A DNA stretch of 64,000 bases from an uncultured bacterium (GTDB lineage Bacteria > Chloroflexota > Anaerolineae > J036 > Brachytrichaceae), in the NCBI GenBank assembly GCA_903921365.1, contig CAIXPS010000011.1:1-64000 (forward strand), written 5' to 3'. Under the pieces are notes generated by a model. The model had not been told where the DNA came from, searched no databases, and saw only the letters and a program-made list of their open reading frames with translations. Position 1 is the first letter of the stretch. Every line of letters begins with the position of its first letter. Both the position numbers and the translations under genes were made by a program. This document shows, in pieces, positions 31,725-40,695 of the stretch.

Positions 31725-33860
31725 ATGAAGCGCGGTCTTTCTCTGATTTTAGCTTTGTTCTTCGTATTATGCGTTGCGTTTAACTTTGCCGTGCCGCTGT
31801 TTGAGGGCGCCGACGAAGGCGCTCACTTTAAGGTCGTTGATTACATCGCAACCAACCTGAGGCTGCCCGATATGAATCAAGCTGACGCGATATCGCACGA
31901 GGTCAGCCAGCCGCCGTTGTATTACGTCGCGAGCGCATTCGTGGTGAAGTGGATCGATCGCAGCGATCTGTGGCATGTGTTTCGGGTGAACAAGGATCAA
32001 GGCGCAATCATTCATGATCACACGAACGCCGAAACCGTGTTTCCCCCATACGGCGCCACACTTGCGGTAAGGCTTAACCGCCTGTTCTCCTCACTCCTCG
32101 GCGCAATCACACTGGCATCGCTCTTTGGCTGCGCGCGCCTGCTCTTCGGTCGTGACGACCTCGCCCTGTTCGTTACCGGGCTGACGGCTTTTAACCCGAA
32201 GTTCGCGCACATGAGCAGTATTGTGAGTAATGACATCGCGACAGTGTGCATGGGCGCGCTGGCATTCTACTGGATGGCGCGCCTGTTAAGGCAAGCGCGC
32301 GCGCCGAACATGCGTGAGTTCATGATCCTCGGCGGATTGATTGGGCTGGCGTATCTGTGCAAGCCGAATGGGTTGGCGCTCGGCCTGCCGGCTGCTGTCA
32401 TGATCGCCTGGCTTGCGCGGCGGAACCGCCAGGGATGGATTAAGGCGTTTGTCAGCGCCGGGTTATGCTGTCTCGGCGGGTTCTTGCTTACGTCAGGATG
32501 GTATCTGGGTTATTGCTGGATAATGTACGGCAATCCGCTGGCATGGGATCAGGTGCAACAGACGAATGCCGCGCTGGCTCGTGTGACGCCGCTCGATCTG
32601 GGCGCCATGATCGCCAGTATTCCGGCTATCCTGTCAACACTATGGGGAGACTTCGGTCAGGGAATTCGTTGGAGCAATGCGCTTGATGTGCTGTTCATCG
32701 GGATTGATGTGCTCGCGTTGTGCGGGCTCGTATTGCGCGTTCTGCGGCGTGACAGATGGCGCGAAATCGGGCTGGCCGGGCTGGTAGTGCTGGCCGCAGT
32801 CCTTGCCTACATCCCGTGGTTGCGCGGCTACGCAAAGACTGAGAACATCCGCTTGATCGCGCCAGCGCTGCCGGCGTTCTACCTGCTGATTGCCGTTGGA
32901 TTATTCGAGTGGATACCGGCGCGGGTATGGTCGCGCGCCAATCGCATCGCGGCGGCTGCCGCCTTCATCGGTTCGTTTGCCGTGATCCCACTGTTTCTTG
33001 TTCCCGCCTACGACGTGCCGAGGTATCTATCGCTGGCTGAGGAACAGGCGCTGCCGGCAGGCGGTCGCGTAGCATTTGACAACGGCATCGAGCTGGTTCA
33101 CGCGTCAATCAATGCCACCCGCGTTAACCCAGGCGAAACGCTGACAATCACCGCCTACTGGCGCGCAACCAGACTGATCGACCATATGAACCTGGTGTGG
33201 ATCGATGTGCGCGATAGTGACGGCCAATCGCTCGCGCGGACGAATGTCACGCCGATGCGCGGTCGCATCAACACCTCGCAGTGGGGCAGCGGTGTGCTGC
33301 GCGACGACTACGAGGTGCGCATACCCGAAGTCGCGCTTGGCGCGCCTGGCGCGCTACAGACAATCGCGCGCATTTACTTCGGCTGGTATGAATACGACGA
33401 CCCAACGCTAGTGGCGCATGTCCTGAACTCGACTGCGGTGAGCGCACAGGTGGCGGAAGTCAAGATTTCAGGGCGCCGCGTTCCGGATAGTTCGCCTGGC
33501 CATCGGATCGATGCCACATTTGCATCAGCCATCGCGCTTGAGGGCTATGACATCGAAGGGGATCGCGTCCGACTCTACTGGCGCGACGTCGGCGCGCCAG
33601 ACCGCGACTACACCGTCTTCGTTCACGCATTGGACGCCGCCGGCGCCATTATCGGGCAATCGGATCACATGCCGACGCCGCCTATCCGATTCTGGGACGC
33701 AGGCGAGCAAATCATCGATATGCACGATGTCTCCGGGGCGCCCAACGCAGTCCGGCTCGAAATCGGTTTATACGACCCCGCGACAGGCCTGCGATTAAGC
33801 GCCGCGAAACAAGACAAGACTGCGTGGCCAGACGATATCGTGGTGATCCCATTGAAGTGA
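31725..33860 (+). CDS. GT-C fold membrane glycosyltransferase (PMT/ArnT-like)
   Basis: The 711-residue protein starts with a membrane helix, then FEGADEGAHFKVVDY, the D-E of the GT-C first loop that binds the lipid-linked sugar. About ten further helices follow to residue ~430. The last ~270 residues are a soluble beta-rich region with two sub-domains (AFDNGIELVHASINATRVNPG; ASAIALEGYDIEGDRVRLYW), a layout common in Chloroflexota membrane transferases. The substrate is unknown; glycosylation of exported proteins or lipids is likely. Confidence 0.75.
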   Translation: MKRGLSLILALFFVLCVAFNFAVPLFEGADEGAHFKVVDYIATNLRLPDMNQADAISHEVSQPPLYYVASAFVVKWIDRSDLWHVFRVNKDQGAIIHDHTNAETVFPPYGATLAVRLNRLFSSLLGAITLASLFGCARLLFGRDDLALFVTGLTAFNPKFAHMSSIVSNDIATVCMGALAFYWMARLLRQARAPNMREFMILGGLIGLAYLCKPNGLALGLPAAVMIAWLARRNRQGWIKAFVSAGLCCLGGFLLTSGWYLGYCWIMYGNPLAWDQVQQTNAALARVTPLDLGAMIASIPAILSTLWGDFGQGIRWSNALDVLFIGIDVLALCGLVLRVLRRDRWREIGLAGLVVLAAVLAYIPWLRGYAKTENIRLIAPALPAFYLLIAVGLFEWIPARVWSRANRIAAAAAFIGSFAVIPLFLVPAYDVPRYLSLAEEQALPAGGRVAFDNGIELVHASINATRVNPGETLTITAYWRATRLIDHMNLVWIDVRDSDGQSLARTNVTPMRGRINTSQWGSGVLRDDYEVRIPEVALGAPGALQTIARIYFGWYEYDDPTLVAHVLNSTAVSAQVAEVKISGRRVPDSSPGHRIDATFASAIALEGYDIEGDRVRLYWRDVGAPDRDYTVFVHALDAAGAIIGQSDHMPTPPIRFWDAGEQIIDMHDVSGAPNAVRLEIGLYDPATGLRLSAAKQDKTAWPDDIVVIPLK

Positions 33861-33879
33861 CGGCGTCCGGTTTCCCGCT

Positions 33880-33912
33880 TTGACGAGTTAACGTGTTGAC
33901 GAGTTGACGAAA
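33880..33912. repeat. Short GACGAGTT-type tandem repeat
   Basis: Three imperfect copies of (T)GACGAGTT separated by AACGTGT lie in the 211-base gap 33861-34071. The rest of this gap shows no gene; it presumably holds the promoter of the downstream catabolic run. Confidence 0.5.
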
Positions 33913-34071
33913 TCGCGCGCTTGTTTTCTGTGAAACCTACTATACTCCGCGACGGAGCATTCTACGGCGAAATATCTCGCCCTGAAGCGGCTGGATAAAC
34001 AATAATAAGCAGGCTGCTGCGATAAGTGATATGTGTCGTGGCAGCGTTGTGTCTGCACTCTGGAGGCAAAC

Positions 34072-34833
34072 GTGTTGCGTTTTGCATACAGCACAATCAA
34101 CTGGGGTGATACGTGTGATCTGCCGGCGGCATTCGCCGAGATACAGCAGGCCGGGTGGAAAGCGGCCGAATTGTTCGCGCACTCGCTCGACTGGCTCGGC
34201 ACTCCCAGCCATCTGAAGACCACGCTCAACGGGTTGATCCCCGCCACACTCTTTGGCTCAGTCGACATTCCGTCCAGCGATCGCCAGCGCGCGCTGCACA
34301 AGCGCCGCATCGAGTACGCGTCCGAGATCGGCGCCGAAGCCTATGGGCTGGTGGGCGGCGGACGGATGCGCACTCGCCCGCCAAATGCGGCAGAGATCAA
34401 GGACCTGGCCGGCTTGTGCGAGGACCTGGCGGTGTACGGGTCGGGACTCGGCGTCACCGTGGCCTATCATCCGCACACCGGTTGCACGGTGGAGACCGAG
34501 GCCGAAATCGACGCGTTGATGAACGAGTCGCAGGCGCTCACGCTGTGCCTGGACGCCTCGCACATCGCGCTCGTTGGCGAAGACCCTGTGTCGCACCTGC
34601 GCAAGTATCGCGCGCGCACCGGCTATATTCACCTGAAGGACTGGGCCGACGGCGCATTCACCGAAATGGGGCGCGGCAAGATCGGCATCGACTTCCCCGC
34701 CGTTCTGCGCGAACTTGAAGCGCAACAGTTTGCGCACTGGGTCGTGATCGAACAAAGCCGCAGCGATGTGTCACCCCTGCGCAGTGCGCAGGTCAACGCC
34801 GATTATCTGCGCAGTATTGGTTATCCTATTTAA
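34072..34833 (+). CDS. Sugar phosphate isomerase/epimerase (xylose isomerase-like TIM barrel)
   Basis: With GTG 34072 as start (GGAGG at 34062-34066, five bases upstream) the protein has 253 residues. It shows the AP_endonuc_2 pattern: LRFAYSTINWGD, VAYHPHTGCTVETEAEI (Glu/His metal ligands), LCLDASHIALVGEDP (Asp/His) and YIHLKDW (His). It is a metal-dependent isomerase or epimerase of the inosose dehydratase/hydroxypyruvate isomerase type. It starts a tight plus-strand run with the Gfo/Idh/MocA and D-2-hydroxyacid dehydrogenases, pointing to inositol- or sugar-acid-like catabolism. Confidence 0.8.
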   Translation: MLRFAYSTINWGDTCDLPAAFAEIQQAGWKAAELFAHSLDWLGTPSHLKTTLNGLIPATLFGSVDIPSSDRQRALHKRRIEYASEIGAEAYGLVGGGRMRTRPPNAAEIKDLAGLCEDLAVYGSGLGVTVAYHPHTGCTVETEAEIDALMNESQALTLCLDASHIALVGEDPVSHLRKYRARTGYIHLKDWADGAFTEMGRGKIGIDFPAVLRELEAQQFAHWVVIEQSRSDVSPLRSAQVNADYLRSIGYPI

Positions 34834-34851
34834 GTTGGGTTGGCGACAAAA

Positions 34852-36048
34852 ATGACATTAACACTGGGTATCTTTGGCACGGGCGTGATGGGGCAGCGCC
34901 ACATCCGTGGGCTGGGCCGGTTGAAGCAGATTGGGCGATTGCGCTACGACGTGGCAGCTATCTGCGACATATTGCCCGATAACGCGAATAAGGCCGTGGC
35001 GCTTTCACAGGAGTTGCTCGGCGCGACGCCACGCCTTTTCGAGTCGTTCGATGCGATGAAACGCGGGCTGGCACAACTGGACGCCATCCTGATCACTACC
35101 TCGCCAGGCACGCATGCCGACCTGGGCGTCACCGCAATGCAGGCGGGCGTGCATGTGTTGGTGGAGAAGCCGATCGGGTTGACAGTAAAACAAGGCTGGC
35201 GTCTGGTCGACGCCGCCGACGCGAACAATGTCAAGCTGGCCGTGGCGGAGAACTACCGTCGCGACCCGATCAACCGGCTGGCGCGCGCGCTGCTGGATGC
35301 CGGCGTGATTGGCAAGCCGTTCCTCGCGGTTCAGTCGTCGTCCGGCTCCGGCGAGAGCGTCATCATCACTCCGTGGCGGCACCTGCGCAAATCATGCGGC
35401 ATCAGCATCGACATGGGCGTGCATTACACCGACATGCTCGAATACTTCATGGGCCCCATCGAGAGCGTCGTCGGCATGGGCGCGGTCGTGGACAAACAGC
35501 GCGTTGGTAACGATGGCAAGCTGTATCCCGCCGACGCCGAGGACCTGACGGCGGGCACGATCCGTTTCCAGAGCGGCGCAATCGGCAACTGGTTGCTGAA
35601 CATGGCCGGGCGCGGCGAAGGTCACTTCAGCCGCACCCTCTACGGCACTGCGGGCTCACTAGGCATACCGGGCGACCGGAGCGGGCATCCGTTGCGCCTG
35701 GTGCAACGCATCAATGGCAAGGACGTGGAAGTGCCCCAGGACGAACTGCTTAAGCTTGTGCCAGATTTCAAGCTCGAACCGACGACTGCCGCGTTGTTTG
35801 GCGGCGACCGGCTGACCTCCTACAGCATGCCATGGACCGACATCGACGCCGGGCTGCTCGCCATCGAGCACGACGACTTTGTCTCAGCCATCCTGGAGGA
35901 TCATCAGCCCGAAGTGTCCGGCGAAGGTGGGTTGCGCGACCTGGCGCTGATGTTCGGGTTCCTCGAATCCGAGCGCGCGGGACGCATCGTGCACGTCGAG
36001 GACCTGATCAGCGGCGCGGTATCGGCCTATCAAAACGAGTTGGATTAA
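34852..36048 (+). CDS. Gfo/Idh/MocA family oxidoreductase
   Basis: The 398-residue protein has the N-terminal NAD(P) motif LGIFGTGVMGQRHIRGL, then VHVLVEKPIGLTVKQGW (the EKP motif with catalytic-region Lys) and VAENYRRDPINRL. The C-terminal half is the open beta-sheet with GISIDMGVHYTDML. Family members oxidise sugars, inositols and their derivatives. ATG 34852 is used; the TTG at 34840 is poorer. Only 18 bases separate it from the isomerase gene and two from the next gene. Confidence 0.88.
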   Translation: MTLTLGIFGTGVMGQRHIRGLGRLKQIGRLRYDVAAICDILPDNANKAVALSQELLGATPRLFESFDAMKRGLAQLDAILITTSPGTHADLGVTAMQAGVHVLVEKPIGLTVKQGWRLVDAADANNVKLAVAENYRRDPINRLARALLDAGVIGKPFLAVQSSSGSGESVIITPWRHLRKSCGISIDMGVHYTDMLEYFMGPIESVVGMGAVVDKQRVGNDGKLYPADAEDLTAGTIRFQSGAIGNWLLNMAGRGEGHFSRTLYGTAGSLGIPGDRSGHPLRLVQRINGKDVEVPQDELLKLVPDFKLEPTTAALFGGDRLTSYSMPWTDIDAGLLAIEHDDFVSAILEDHQPEVSGEGGLRDLALMFGFLESERAGRIVHVEDLISGAVSAYQNELD

Positions 36049-36050
36049 CC

Positions 36051-37106
36051 ATGGAAAAACTCTCTATCGTCGTGTGGGATTCGGTCGGCAATGTGATGTG
36101 GGGCGTGCGCCCATGGGAGGAATGGGGACCCGAGGGGCAGAAGGCGCTTCTGGTCGACGATCCGCATGCGAAGGCGCATGCGCCGAGTTTCCAGGAGCTT
36201 TTCGCCGACTATGACGTCACACTGCATCGCGTCCATGACCTGGATGAGTTGAGCGCGCTCATCGAAGAGGCGGACTTCCTTGTCATCCACAAGGTGATCG
36301 TTCCAGCCGAGGTGTTGCTGCGCGGGAAGAAACTGCGGCTGGTGGAGCACCTTGGGTTGGATTATCGCGGCATCCCGATGGACGCGGTGCATCAGCTGGG
36401 TATCCCGGCGGCGGCCACGCCGCTGGTGAACTACCTCGCCGTGGCCGAGCACACCATGGCGTTGATTTTTAATCATCTGCGCATCATGCCGCAGCAACGC
36501 GCCTGGATGCAGTCGCGTGATTACGCGAAGCATCAGTGGGGGCTCATCCCAGGCAACCAGATGGTGCGCGATCAGACACTCGGGTTGGTGGGCTTCGGTG
36601 AGATCGCGCGCCCAGTGGCCCGCATCGCGCGCGCCATTGGCATGCCGGTGATCTACTGGGACGGTATCCGGTTCCAAAACCTCGAGGCGCAGTATGACGT
36701 GAAGTACGTTGGCTGGGAGGAACTGTGGCGCACATCGGATGTGGTCAGCATGCACCTTCCGATCAACAACCGCACGCAGGAGATTGTGGGCGAGCGTGAG
36801 ATCGGCTGGATGAAACGCAATGCGCTGTTCGTGAACACCGCGCGCGGCAAGCTGGTCAACCAGCCGGCGCTGGTGGCCGCGTTGCGCGAGCGGCGCATCG
36901 GCGGCGCGGGGCTGGATGTGTTCTACAACGAACCGCTGCCGGTTGACGACCCACTGCACGAACTGCATGAGGACCTGAGCTATCACGTCACCCTCACCCC
37001 GCACACCTCGTGGCAGAGCCACTGGACGCACATCCGCGACTCGCTGGAAATCTGGAACAACGTGTTGCACGTGTTGCATGGTGAACCGATTACGTACGCA
37101 GTGTAA
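36051..37106 (+). CDS. D-isomer specific 2-hydroxyacid dehydrogenase
   Basis: The 351-residue enzyme (ATG 36051; earlier codons overlap the neighbour) has an NAD motif TLGLVGFGEIARPVARIA, SMHLPINNRTQEIVG, NTARGKLVNQPALVAAL and GGAGLDVFYNEPL, the family's NAD-pocket motifs. The catalytic His region is TPHTSWQSH in place of TPHIGGxT. It would interconvert a 2-keto and a D-2-hydroxy acid. Position directly after the Gfo/Idh/MocA gene supports a joint pathway. A GAGATTG microsatellite follows the stop codon. Confidence 0.85.
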   Translation: MEKLSIVVWDSVGNVMWGVRPWEEWGPEGQKALLVDDPHAKAHAPSFQELFADYDVTLHRVHDLDELSALIEEADFLVIHKVIVPAEVLLRGKKLRLVEHLGLDYRGIPMDAVHQLGIPAAATPLVNYLAVAEHTMALIFNHLRIMPQQRAWMQSRDYAKHQWGLIPGNQMVRDQTLGLVGFGEIARPVARIARAIGMPVIYWDGIRFQNLEAQYDVKYVGWEELWRTSDVVSMHLPINNRTQEIVGEREIGWMKRNALFVNTARGKLVNQPALVAALRERRIGGAGLDVFYNEPLPVDDPLHELHEDLSYHVTLTPHTSWQSHWTHIRDSLEIWNNVLHVLHGEPITYAV

Positions 37107-37110
37107 CGAA

Positions 37111-37307
37111 GAGGGATTGGAGATTTGAGATTAGGGATTGCAGGCTCCTTGCGAAGGTTATTTACGGGTATCGCAACCATTGGAATATCCTTCGCAAGGT
37201 TGACTCACTCGATCGCAACCTTGCGAAGGGTCATATGTAGGTAATGACTCGTGATACCAACCTTCGCAAGGAATCTCGCATCTCCAATCTCCAATCTCGT
37301 ATCTCCA
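37111..37307. repeat. Composite intergenic repeat region
   Basis: GAGATTG-type microsatellites at 37111-37140 and 37271-37307 flank four alternating 11-mers described separately. No gene is supported. Confidence 0.65.
37147..37271. repeat. Two tandem inverted-repeat units, CCTTGCGAAGG/CCTTCGCAAGG
   Basis: CCTTGCGAAGG starts at 37147 and 37219; its inverse CCTTCGCAAGG starts at 37189 and 37261. Each pair spans 53 bases, and the two units are 72 bases apart. The design repeats that of 20483-20620, with arms differing at one or two bases. Confidence 0.75.
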
Positions 37308-37315
37308 TCAAGAAA

Positions 37316-38347
37316 ATGACAAACGTTAAATTTGGCTTCTGTCTGCCGATTTTCGCGTCGCCAAGTGCGCGCATGTTCCGAACGCCGGGATTCGAGACTG
37401 TTGACCCTGCGGCCGCGATGCGACTGGGCAAGCTCGCCGACGACCTCGGCTACGACTCGTTGTGGGTGGCCGACCACCTGATGCTGGGCCGCGACCAGGC
37501 GATCATGGAGGGCTGGACGACGCTTGCAGCGCTGGCGGGAATGACGCAACGCGCCCGACTGGGCATCATCCATTACAACAACGCCTTGCGGCATCCAGCG
37601 CTCACCGCGAAGATGGTCGCAACGCTCGACCACATCAGCGCGGGGCGCATGATCCATTTCGTGGATTATGGCAACCGCCCATATGAATACCTCGCCTACG
37701 GGCTGCACACCGACAACACGCGCGAGGAACGCATCGCCGAGATGTGTGAAGGGTTGGATGTGACACTGGCCTTATGGACGTCCGATCAGCCCGTCAGCCA
37801 TTATGGGCGGTACTATGTGACGCGCGAGGCTATTTGCGCGCCGGCGCCGGTTCAACGTCCCCATCCGCCAATCTGGATCGGCGAAGCGCACCCCGACATC
37901 CTCGCTGCAACAGCTAAGTATGCACAAGGCTGGAACACCACGCCGGTGTCGCTGGCCGAGCTGGACGTCCGGCTCACCGCATTGCGTGCTGCATGCTCAC
38001 AAGCTGGGCGCAACTTCAACGAGCTTGAGTTAAGCCTGGAGATCCAGGTGCTGATCGCGCCGGACCACGCCGCGTTGCGCGAGAAACTGCGCGCCATCCT
38101 GAGCCACGCGCCCGCCGGTGAAGAACCCGAAACGGGCATGGCCGCCTATCTAAACGGCGCCACCGACCAACTCCCGGCAAGCATGGCCGAAACGTGGATC
38201 GCCGGGACGCCCGATCAGGCGCGCGCGCGCGTGCAGGCCTATGTCGCCGCAGGCATCCGCCACTTCATGCTGTGGTTCGTGGATGCGCCAGACGAGAGCG
38301 GGATGCGGCTGTTTGCGGACAAAGTCTCGAATCCATTCAAGGTGTAA
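37316..38347 (+). CDS. LLM class flavin-dependent oxidoreductase
   Basis: The 343-residue protein belongs to the luciferase-like monooxygenase group: KFGFCLPIFASP at the start, SLWVADHLMLGRDQAIMEGW, GIIHYNNALRHPALTAKMVATLDHISAGR and PPIWIGEAHPDIL are all family strands. Members use FMN or F420. ATG 37316 is chosen because the 24 codons before it are read from the repeat region. F420 use would fit the deazaflavin-type nitroreductase at 44167-44760, but this is inference. Confidence 0.85.
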   Translation: MTNVKFGFCLPIFASPSARMFRTPGFETVDPAAAMRLGKLADDLGYDSLWVADHLMLGRDQAIMEGWTTLAALAGMTQRARLGIIHYNNALRHPALTAKMVATLDHISAGRMIHFVDYGNRPYEYLAYGLHTDNTREERIAEMCEGLDVTLALWTSDQPVSHYGRYYVTREAICAPAPVQRPHPPIWIGEAHPDILAATAKYAQGWNTTPVSLAELDVRLTALRAACSQAGRNFNELELSLEIQVLIAPDHAALREKLRAILSHAPAGEEPETGMAAYLNGATDQLPASMAETWIAGTPDQARARVQAYVAAGIRHFMLWFVDAPDESGMRLFADKVSNPFKV

Positions 38348-38355
38348 CGCTGTCA

Positions 38356-38430
38356 TTTCGTAACCTCGCTTTGTCATTCCATACCGTCACCCGGTCATTC
38401 CAAGGCTTTGCGAGGAATCTCTACGTAACA
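38356..38430. repeat. GTCATTCC-type dispersed repeat
   Basis: The 84-base gap has three spaced copies of TCATTCC/TCATTTC and the string AAGGCTTTGCGAGGAATCTC. On the minus strand this reads GAGATTCCTCGC...GGAATGAC, a common intergenic element of GC-rich bacteria. Confidence 0.5.
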
Positions 38431-38431
38431 T

Positions 38432-39031
38432 TCACGCAAGACTGCGTAACGCCGCGCGAACCCCGGCGATCATGGTCTCCAACCCCATCGACGGCCCCGG
38501 ACGATCGACAACCTGCTCAGGTAAAGAAGGCACATGCATGAAACCTACCCGTATCGGCAAGGCATTCACGGCGACGTGATGCAACGCCGTGTAGAGCACC
38601 TGATTGCACAGGTAGGCGCCAGCCGTCAAAGATAGTTCCGCCGGCACGCCGGCTTTGCGTATCGCCGTGAGGAGCAGTCGCACCGGGAGCGTAGCGAAAT
38701 AGGCCGCTGGCCCGTCGGCGATGATCGGCTCATCGGTCATATTCTTGCCCGCGTTATCTGGCATCGAGAAATCCAGCAGGTTGATTGCGACGCGTTCAAG
38801 CGACAATGTGCTTCGCCCACCGGCCTGACCCAGGCAGAGCACTATATCTGGCTTTACAGACTCGATTGCCTGCAAGAGCATCGCCGGCCCACCGTCGCTG
38901 GTGACCGGCAGCAGGGCTGTGTGAAGGTCGACATGATCGATGCGTTGACCAGCCAACGCCCGGACCAATTCGGCGGATGGATTGACAAGACTCCCGCCAA
39001 ACGGCTCGAAACCGGTGAGTAGAATCTTCAT
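38432..39031 (-). CDS. pcp: Pyroglutamyl-peptidase I (peptidase C15)
   Basis: The 199-residue protein starts ILLTGFEPFGGSLVNPS, the exact C15 signature. The catalytic triad is visible as the Glu in LERVAINLLDF, the Cys in SLTAGAYLCNQVLY and the His in VGFMHVPSLPEQ. It removes N-terminal pyroglutamate from peptides in the cytoplasm. A TAAGAT box at 39038-39043 lies six bases before the ATG. It is divergent from the enolase-superfamily gene. Confidence 0.9.
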   Translation of the reverse strand: MKILLTGFEPFGGSLVNPSAELVRALAGQRIDHVDLHTALLPVTSDGGPAMLLQAIESVKPDIVLCLGQAGGRSTLSLERVAINLLDFSMPDNAGKNMTDEPIIADGPAAYFATLPVRLLLTAIRKAGVPAELSLTAGAYLCNQVLYTALHHVAVNALPIRVGFMHVPSLPEQVVDRPGPSMGLETMIAGVRAALRSLA

Positions 39032-39037
39032 GCGATT

Positions 39038-39043
39038 ATCTTA
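39038..39043 (-). promoter_or_regulatory. -10 box TAAGAT, six bases before pcp
   Basis: TAAGAT-N6-ATG on the minus strand. Confidence 0.5.
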
Positions 39044-39065
39044 ATCCATTGTCCTGCAGCAACTA

Positions 39066-39071
39066 TATAAT
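39066..39071 (+). promoter_or_regulatory. -10 box TATAAT, six bases before the 23-codon leader ORF
   Basis: TATAAT-N6-ATG; divergent from the pcp -10 box 22 bases away. Confidence 0.6.
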
Positions 39072-39077
39072 GGCCCA

Positions 39078-39149
39078 ATGACAGTGGCGCCATTTCATTC
39101 ACCAGCGGATCTCATCATCGAGAACCCCGTGCACTCCGATATTACATGA
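39078..39149 (+). CDS. 23-residue leader ORF overlapping the enolase-superfamily gene
   Basis: ATG 39078 to TGA 39147-39149 encodes 23 residues (MTVAPFHSPADL, then IIENPVHSDIT). Its stop overlaps the downstream start as ATGA (39146-39149), and no ribosome site precedes that start. A TATAAT box lies six bases before the leader ATG. This supports a leaderless leader ORF that feeds ribosomes to the next gene. No protein family is recognised; it may only serve coupling. Confidence 0.45.
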   Translation: MTVAPFHSPADLIIENPVHSDIT

Positions 39150-40336
39150 ACATTGAATCCGTCGACTTCTTTTATCTCTCGATCCCCGAAGTGCTCGATA
39201 TCGGCGACGGCAGCCAGGACGCCTTGCTGGTGCGGGTGCGCGCCGGCGGGTATGAGGGCTGGGGCGAATGTGAAGCCGCGCCGCTGCCCTCGATCGCGGC
39301 GTATGTCTGCCCGATGTCGCATAGCGCGTGCAAACCGGTCATGGCGTCTGTGCTGGGACAACGACTAGACGACATCGCCGACATCGCGCGCATCAACCAG
39401 CTGGTGCGGCGCAACAGCTTCGACCTGTTGCAGGCCGATCACACGCTGTCTGGCATTGATGTCGCACTGTGGGATTTACTCGGCAAGCGCCTCGGCGAAC
39501 CGGTGTATCGCCTGCTGGGTTATGAGCGCGCCTATCCTAAAACCGCCTATGCCTCGGTGCTCTTTGGCGACACGCCGTCTGAGACCGGCGCAAAAGCCCG
39601 CGCCATTAGCGCAGCGGGGTATCGCGCCGCGAAGTTCGGCTGGGGGCCATTCGGACTTGGCGATGTCCTCACCGACGAAGAACATGTGCGCCAAGCCCGC
39701 GCCGGTCTTGGCGACGACATCACACTGCTGATCGACGCCGGGACGGTGTGGGGCGACGATGTGGCTGCAGCGGTGGCGCGGCTGCCCGTTTTGGCCGAGT
39801 GCAAGGCTGGCTGGCTGGAAGAGCCGTTTGTCAGCGGGGCATTGGACGCCTATGCGTCACTGGCACAGGCCGCGAATGGGCGCCCTGACTTTCGCGTCCG
39901 GCTGGCCGCCGGCGAAGGCGCGCACGACGCTCACATGGCGCGCCACCTGATCGACCACGGCGGCATCAGCTTTGTGCAGATCGACACCGGACGCATCGGC
40001 GGGATCACTACCGCGCATGAGGTTGCGCAATACGCGCGTCCGCGCGGCGTGACCTATGTCAACCACACCTTCACCACCCCGCTGGCGTTGAGCGCATCGC
40101 TTCAACCGTTCGCCGGCATTGAGGGCGATGTCATCTGCGAATATCCGATTGACGCAAGCGCACTGGCGCGCAACTTCGCAAACGAAACGCTTGCGGTGGA
40201 TGCGGCGGGGCAGGTGCGCGTGCCGGATCGCCCCGGCATCGGGATGACGCCGAACGTCGAGGCCATCCGGCAGTATCTTGTGCCAGTGGAAATAAAGGCG
40301 CGAGGGCGGGTTATTTATCAGACGCCGGAACTATAA
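39146..40336 (+). CDS. Mandelate racemase/muconate lactonizing enzyme (enolase superfamily) protein
   Basis: The 396-residue protein has the metal ligands Asp197 (LLIDAG), Glu225 (WLEEPF) and Glu257 (AAGEG), Lys163 (AKFGWGPF), and the dyad Asp280-His307 (QIDTGRIGG; VNHTFTTPL) with the same 27-residue spacing as the paralog at 12691-13860. It should act on a carboxylic acid sugar. The two enzymes are distant paralogs and probably have different substrates. The 3' end overlaps the convergent membrane gene by 19 bases. Confidence 0.85.
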   Translation: MNIESVDFFYLSIPEVLDIGDGSQDALLVRVRAGGYEGWGECEAAPLPSIAAYVCPMSHSACKPVMASVLGQRLDDIADIARINQLVRRNSFDLLQADHTLSGIDVALWDLLGKRLGEPVYRLLGYERAYPKTAYASVLFGDTPSETGAKARAISAAGYRAAKFGWGPFGLGDVLTDEEHVRQARAGLGDDITLLIDAGTVWGDDVAAAVARLPVLAECKAGWLEEPFVSGALDAYASLAQAANGRPDFRVRLAAGEGAHDAHMARHLIDHGGISFVQIDTGRIGGITTAHEVAQYARPRGVTYVNHTFTTPLALSASLQPFAGIEGDVICEYPIDASALARNFANETLAVDAAGQVRVPDRPGIGMTPNVEAIRQYLVPVEIKARGRVIYQTPEL

Positions 40337-40683
40337 GCCCGCAGCGATACCCACGTCCATGCTGCACCGGCAAGATCGATCAGACCGAACAGAATCAGCA
40401 ACGGGCTCGCCAACCCTAGCAACGCGAACAGCGTCATACCCGTGAAAAAGGCAACGCGCGCATACACTGTTGCTTGGAAGAAACGGAGATCGTCATAGCG
40501 GACGGCATACAGGAAATAGCCGCCGAGGATGGCGGCCAGCAACCCGACCACCCGTATCCACACCTCGGTGGTCGGCTGAAACCCCAGCAGCGCTAACACG
40601 ATGTTCGGGATGAAGATGAACGATAGGCCTGTTATGGCGAGATAGACGCCGAATACCATGATCGAGCGCGCGGGGTTGGACAT
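40318..40683 (-). CDS. Small four-helix membrane protein, unknown function
   Basis: The 121-residue protein has four hydrophobic segments: SIMVFGVYLAITGLSFIFI, IRVVGLLAAILGGYFLYAV, ARVAFFTGMTLFALLGLA and LLILFGLIDLAGAAWTWV. It has no catalytic motif. A TAGAAT box (40690-40695) lies six bases before the ATG, inside the last codons of the upstream dehydrogenase gene. Confidence 0.65.
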   Translation of the reverse strand: MSNPARSIMVFGVYLAITGLSFIFIPNIVLALLGFQPTTEVWIRVVGLLAAILGGYFLYAVRYDDLRFFQATVYARVAFFTGMTLFALLGLASPLLILFGLIDLAGAAWTWVSLRAYSSGV

Positions 40684-40689
40684 AGTTCG

Positions 40690-40695
40690 ATTCTA
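40690..40695 (-). promoter_or_regulatory. -10 box TAGAAT, six bases before the membrane gene
   Basis: TAGAAT-N6-ATG on the minus strand, overlapping the 3' end of the neighbouring gene. Confidence 0.5.
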
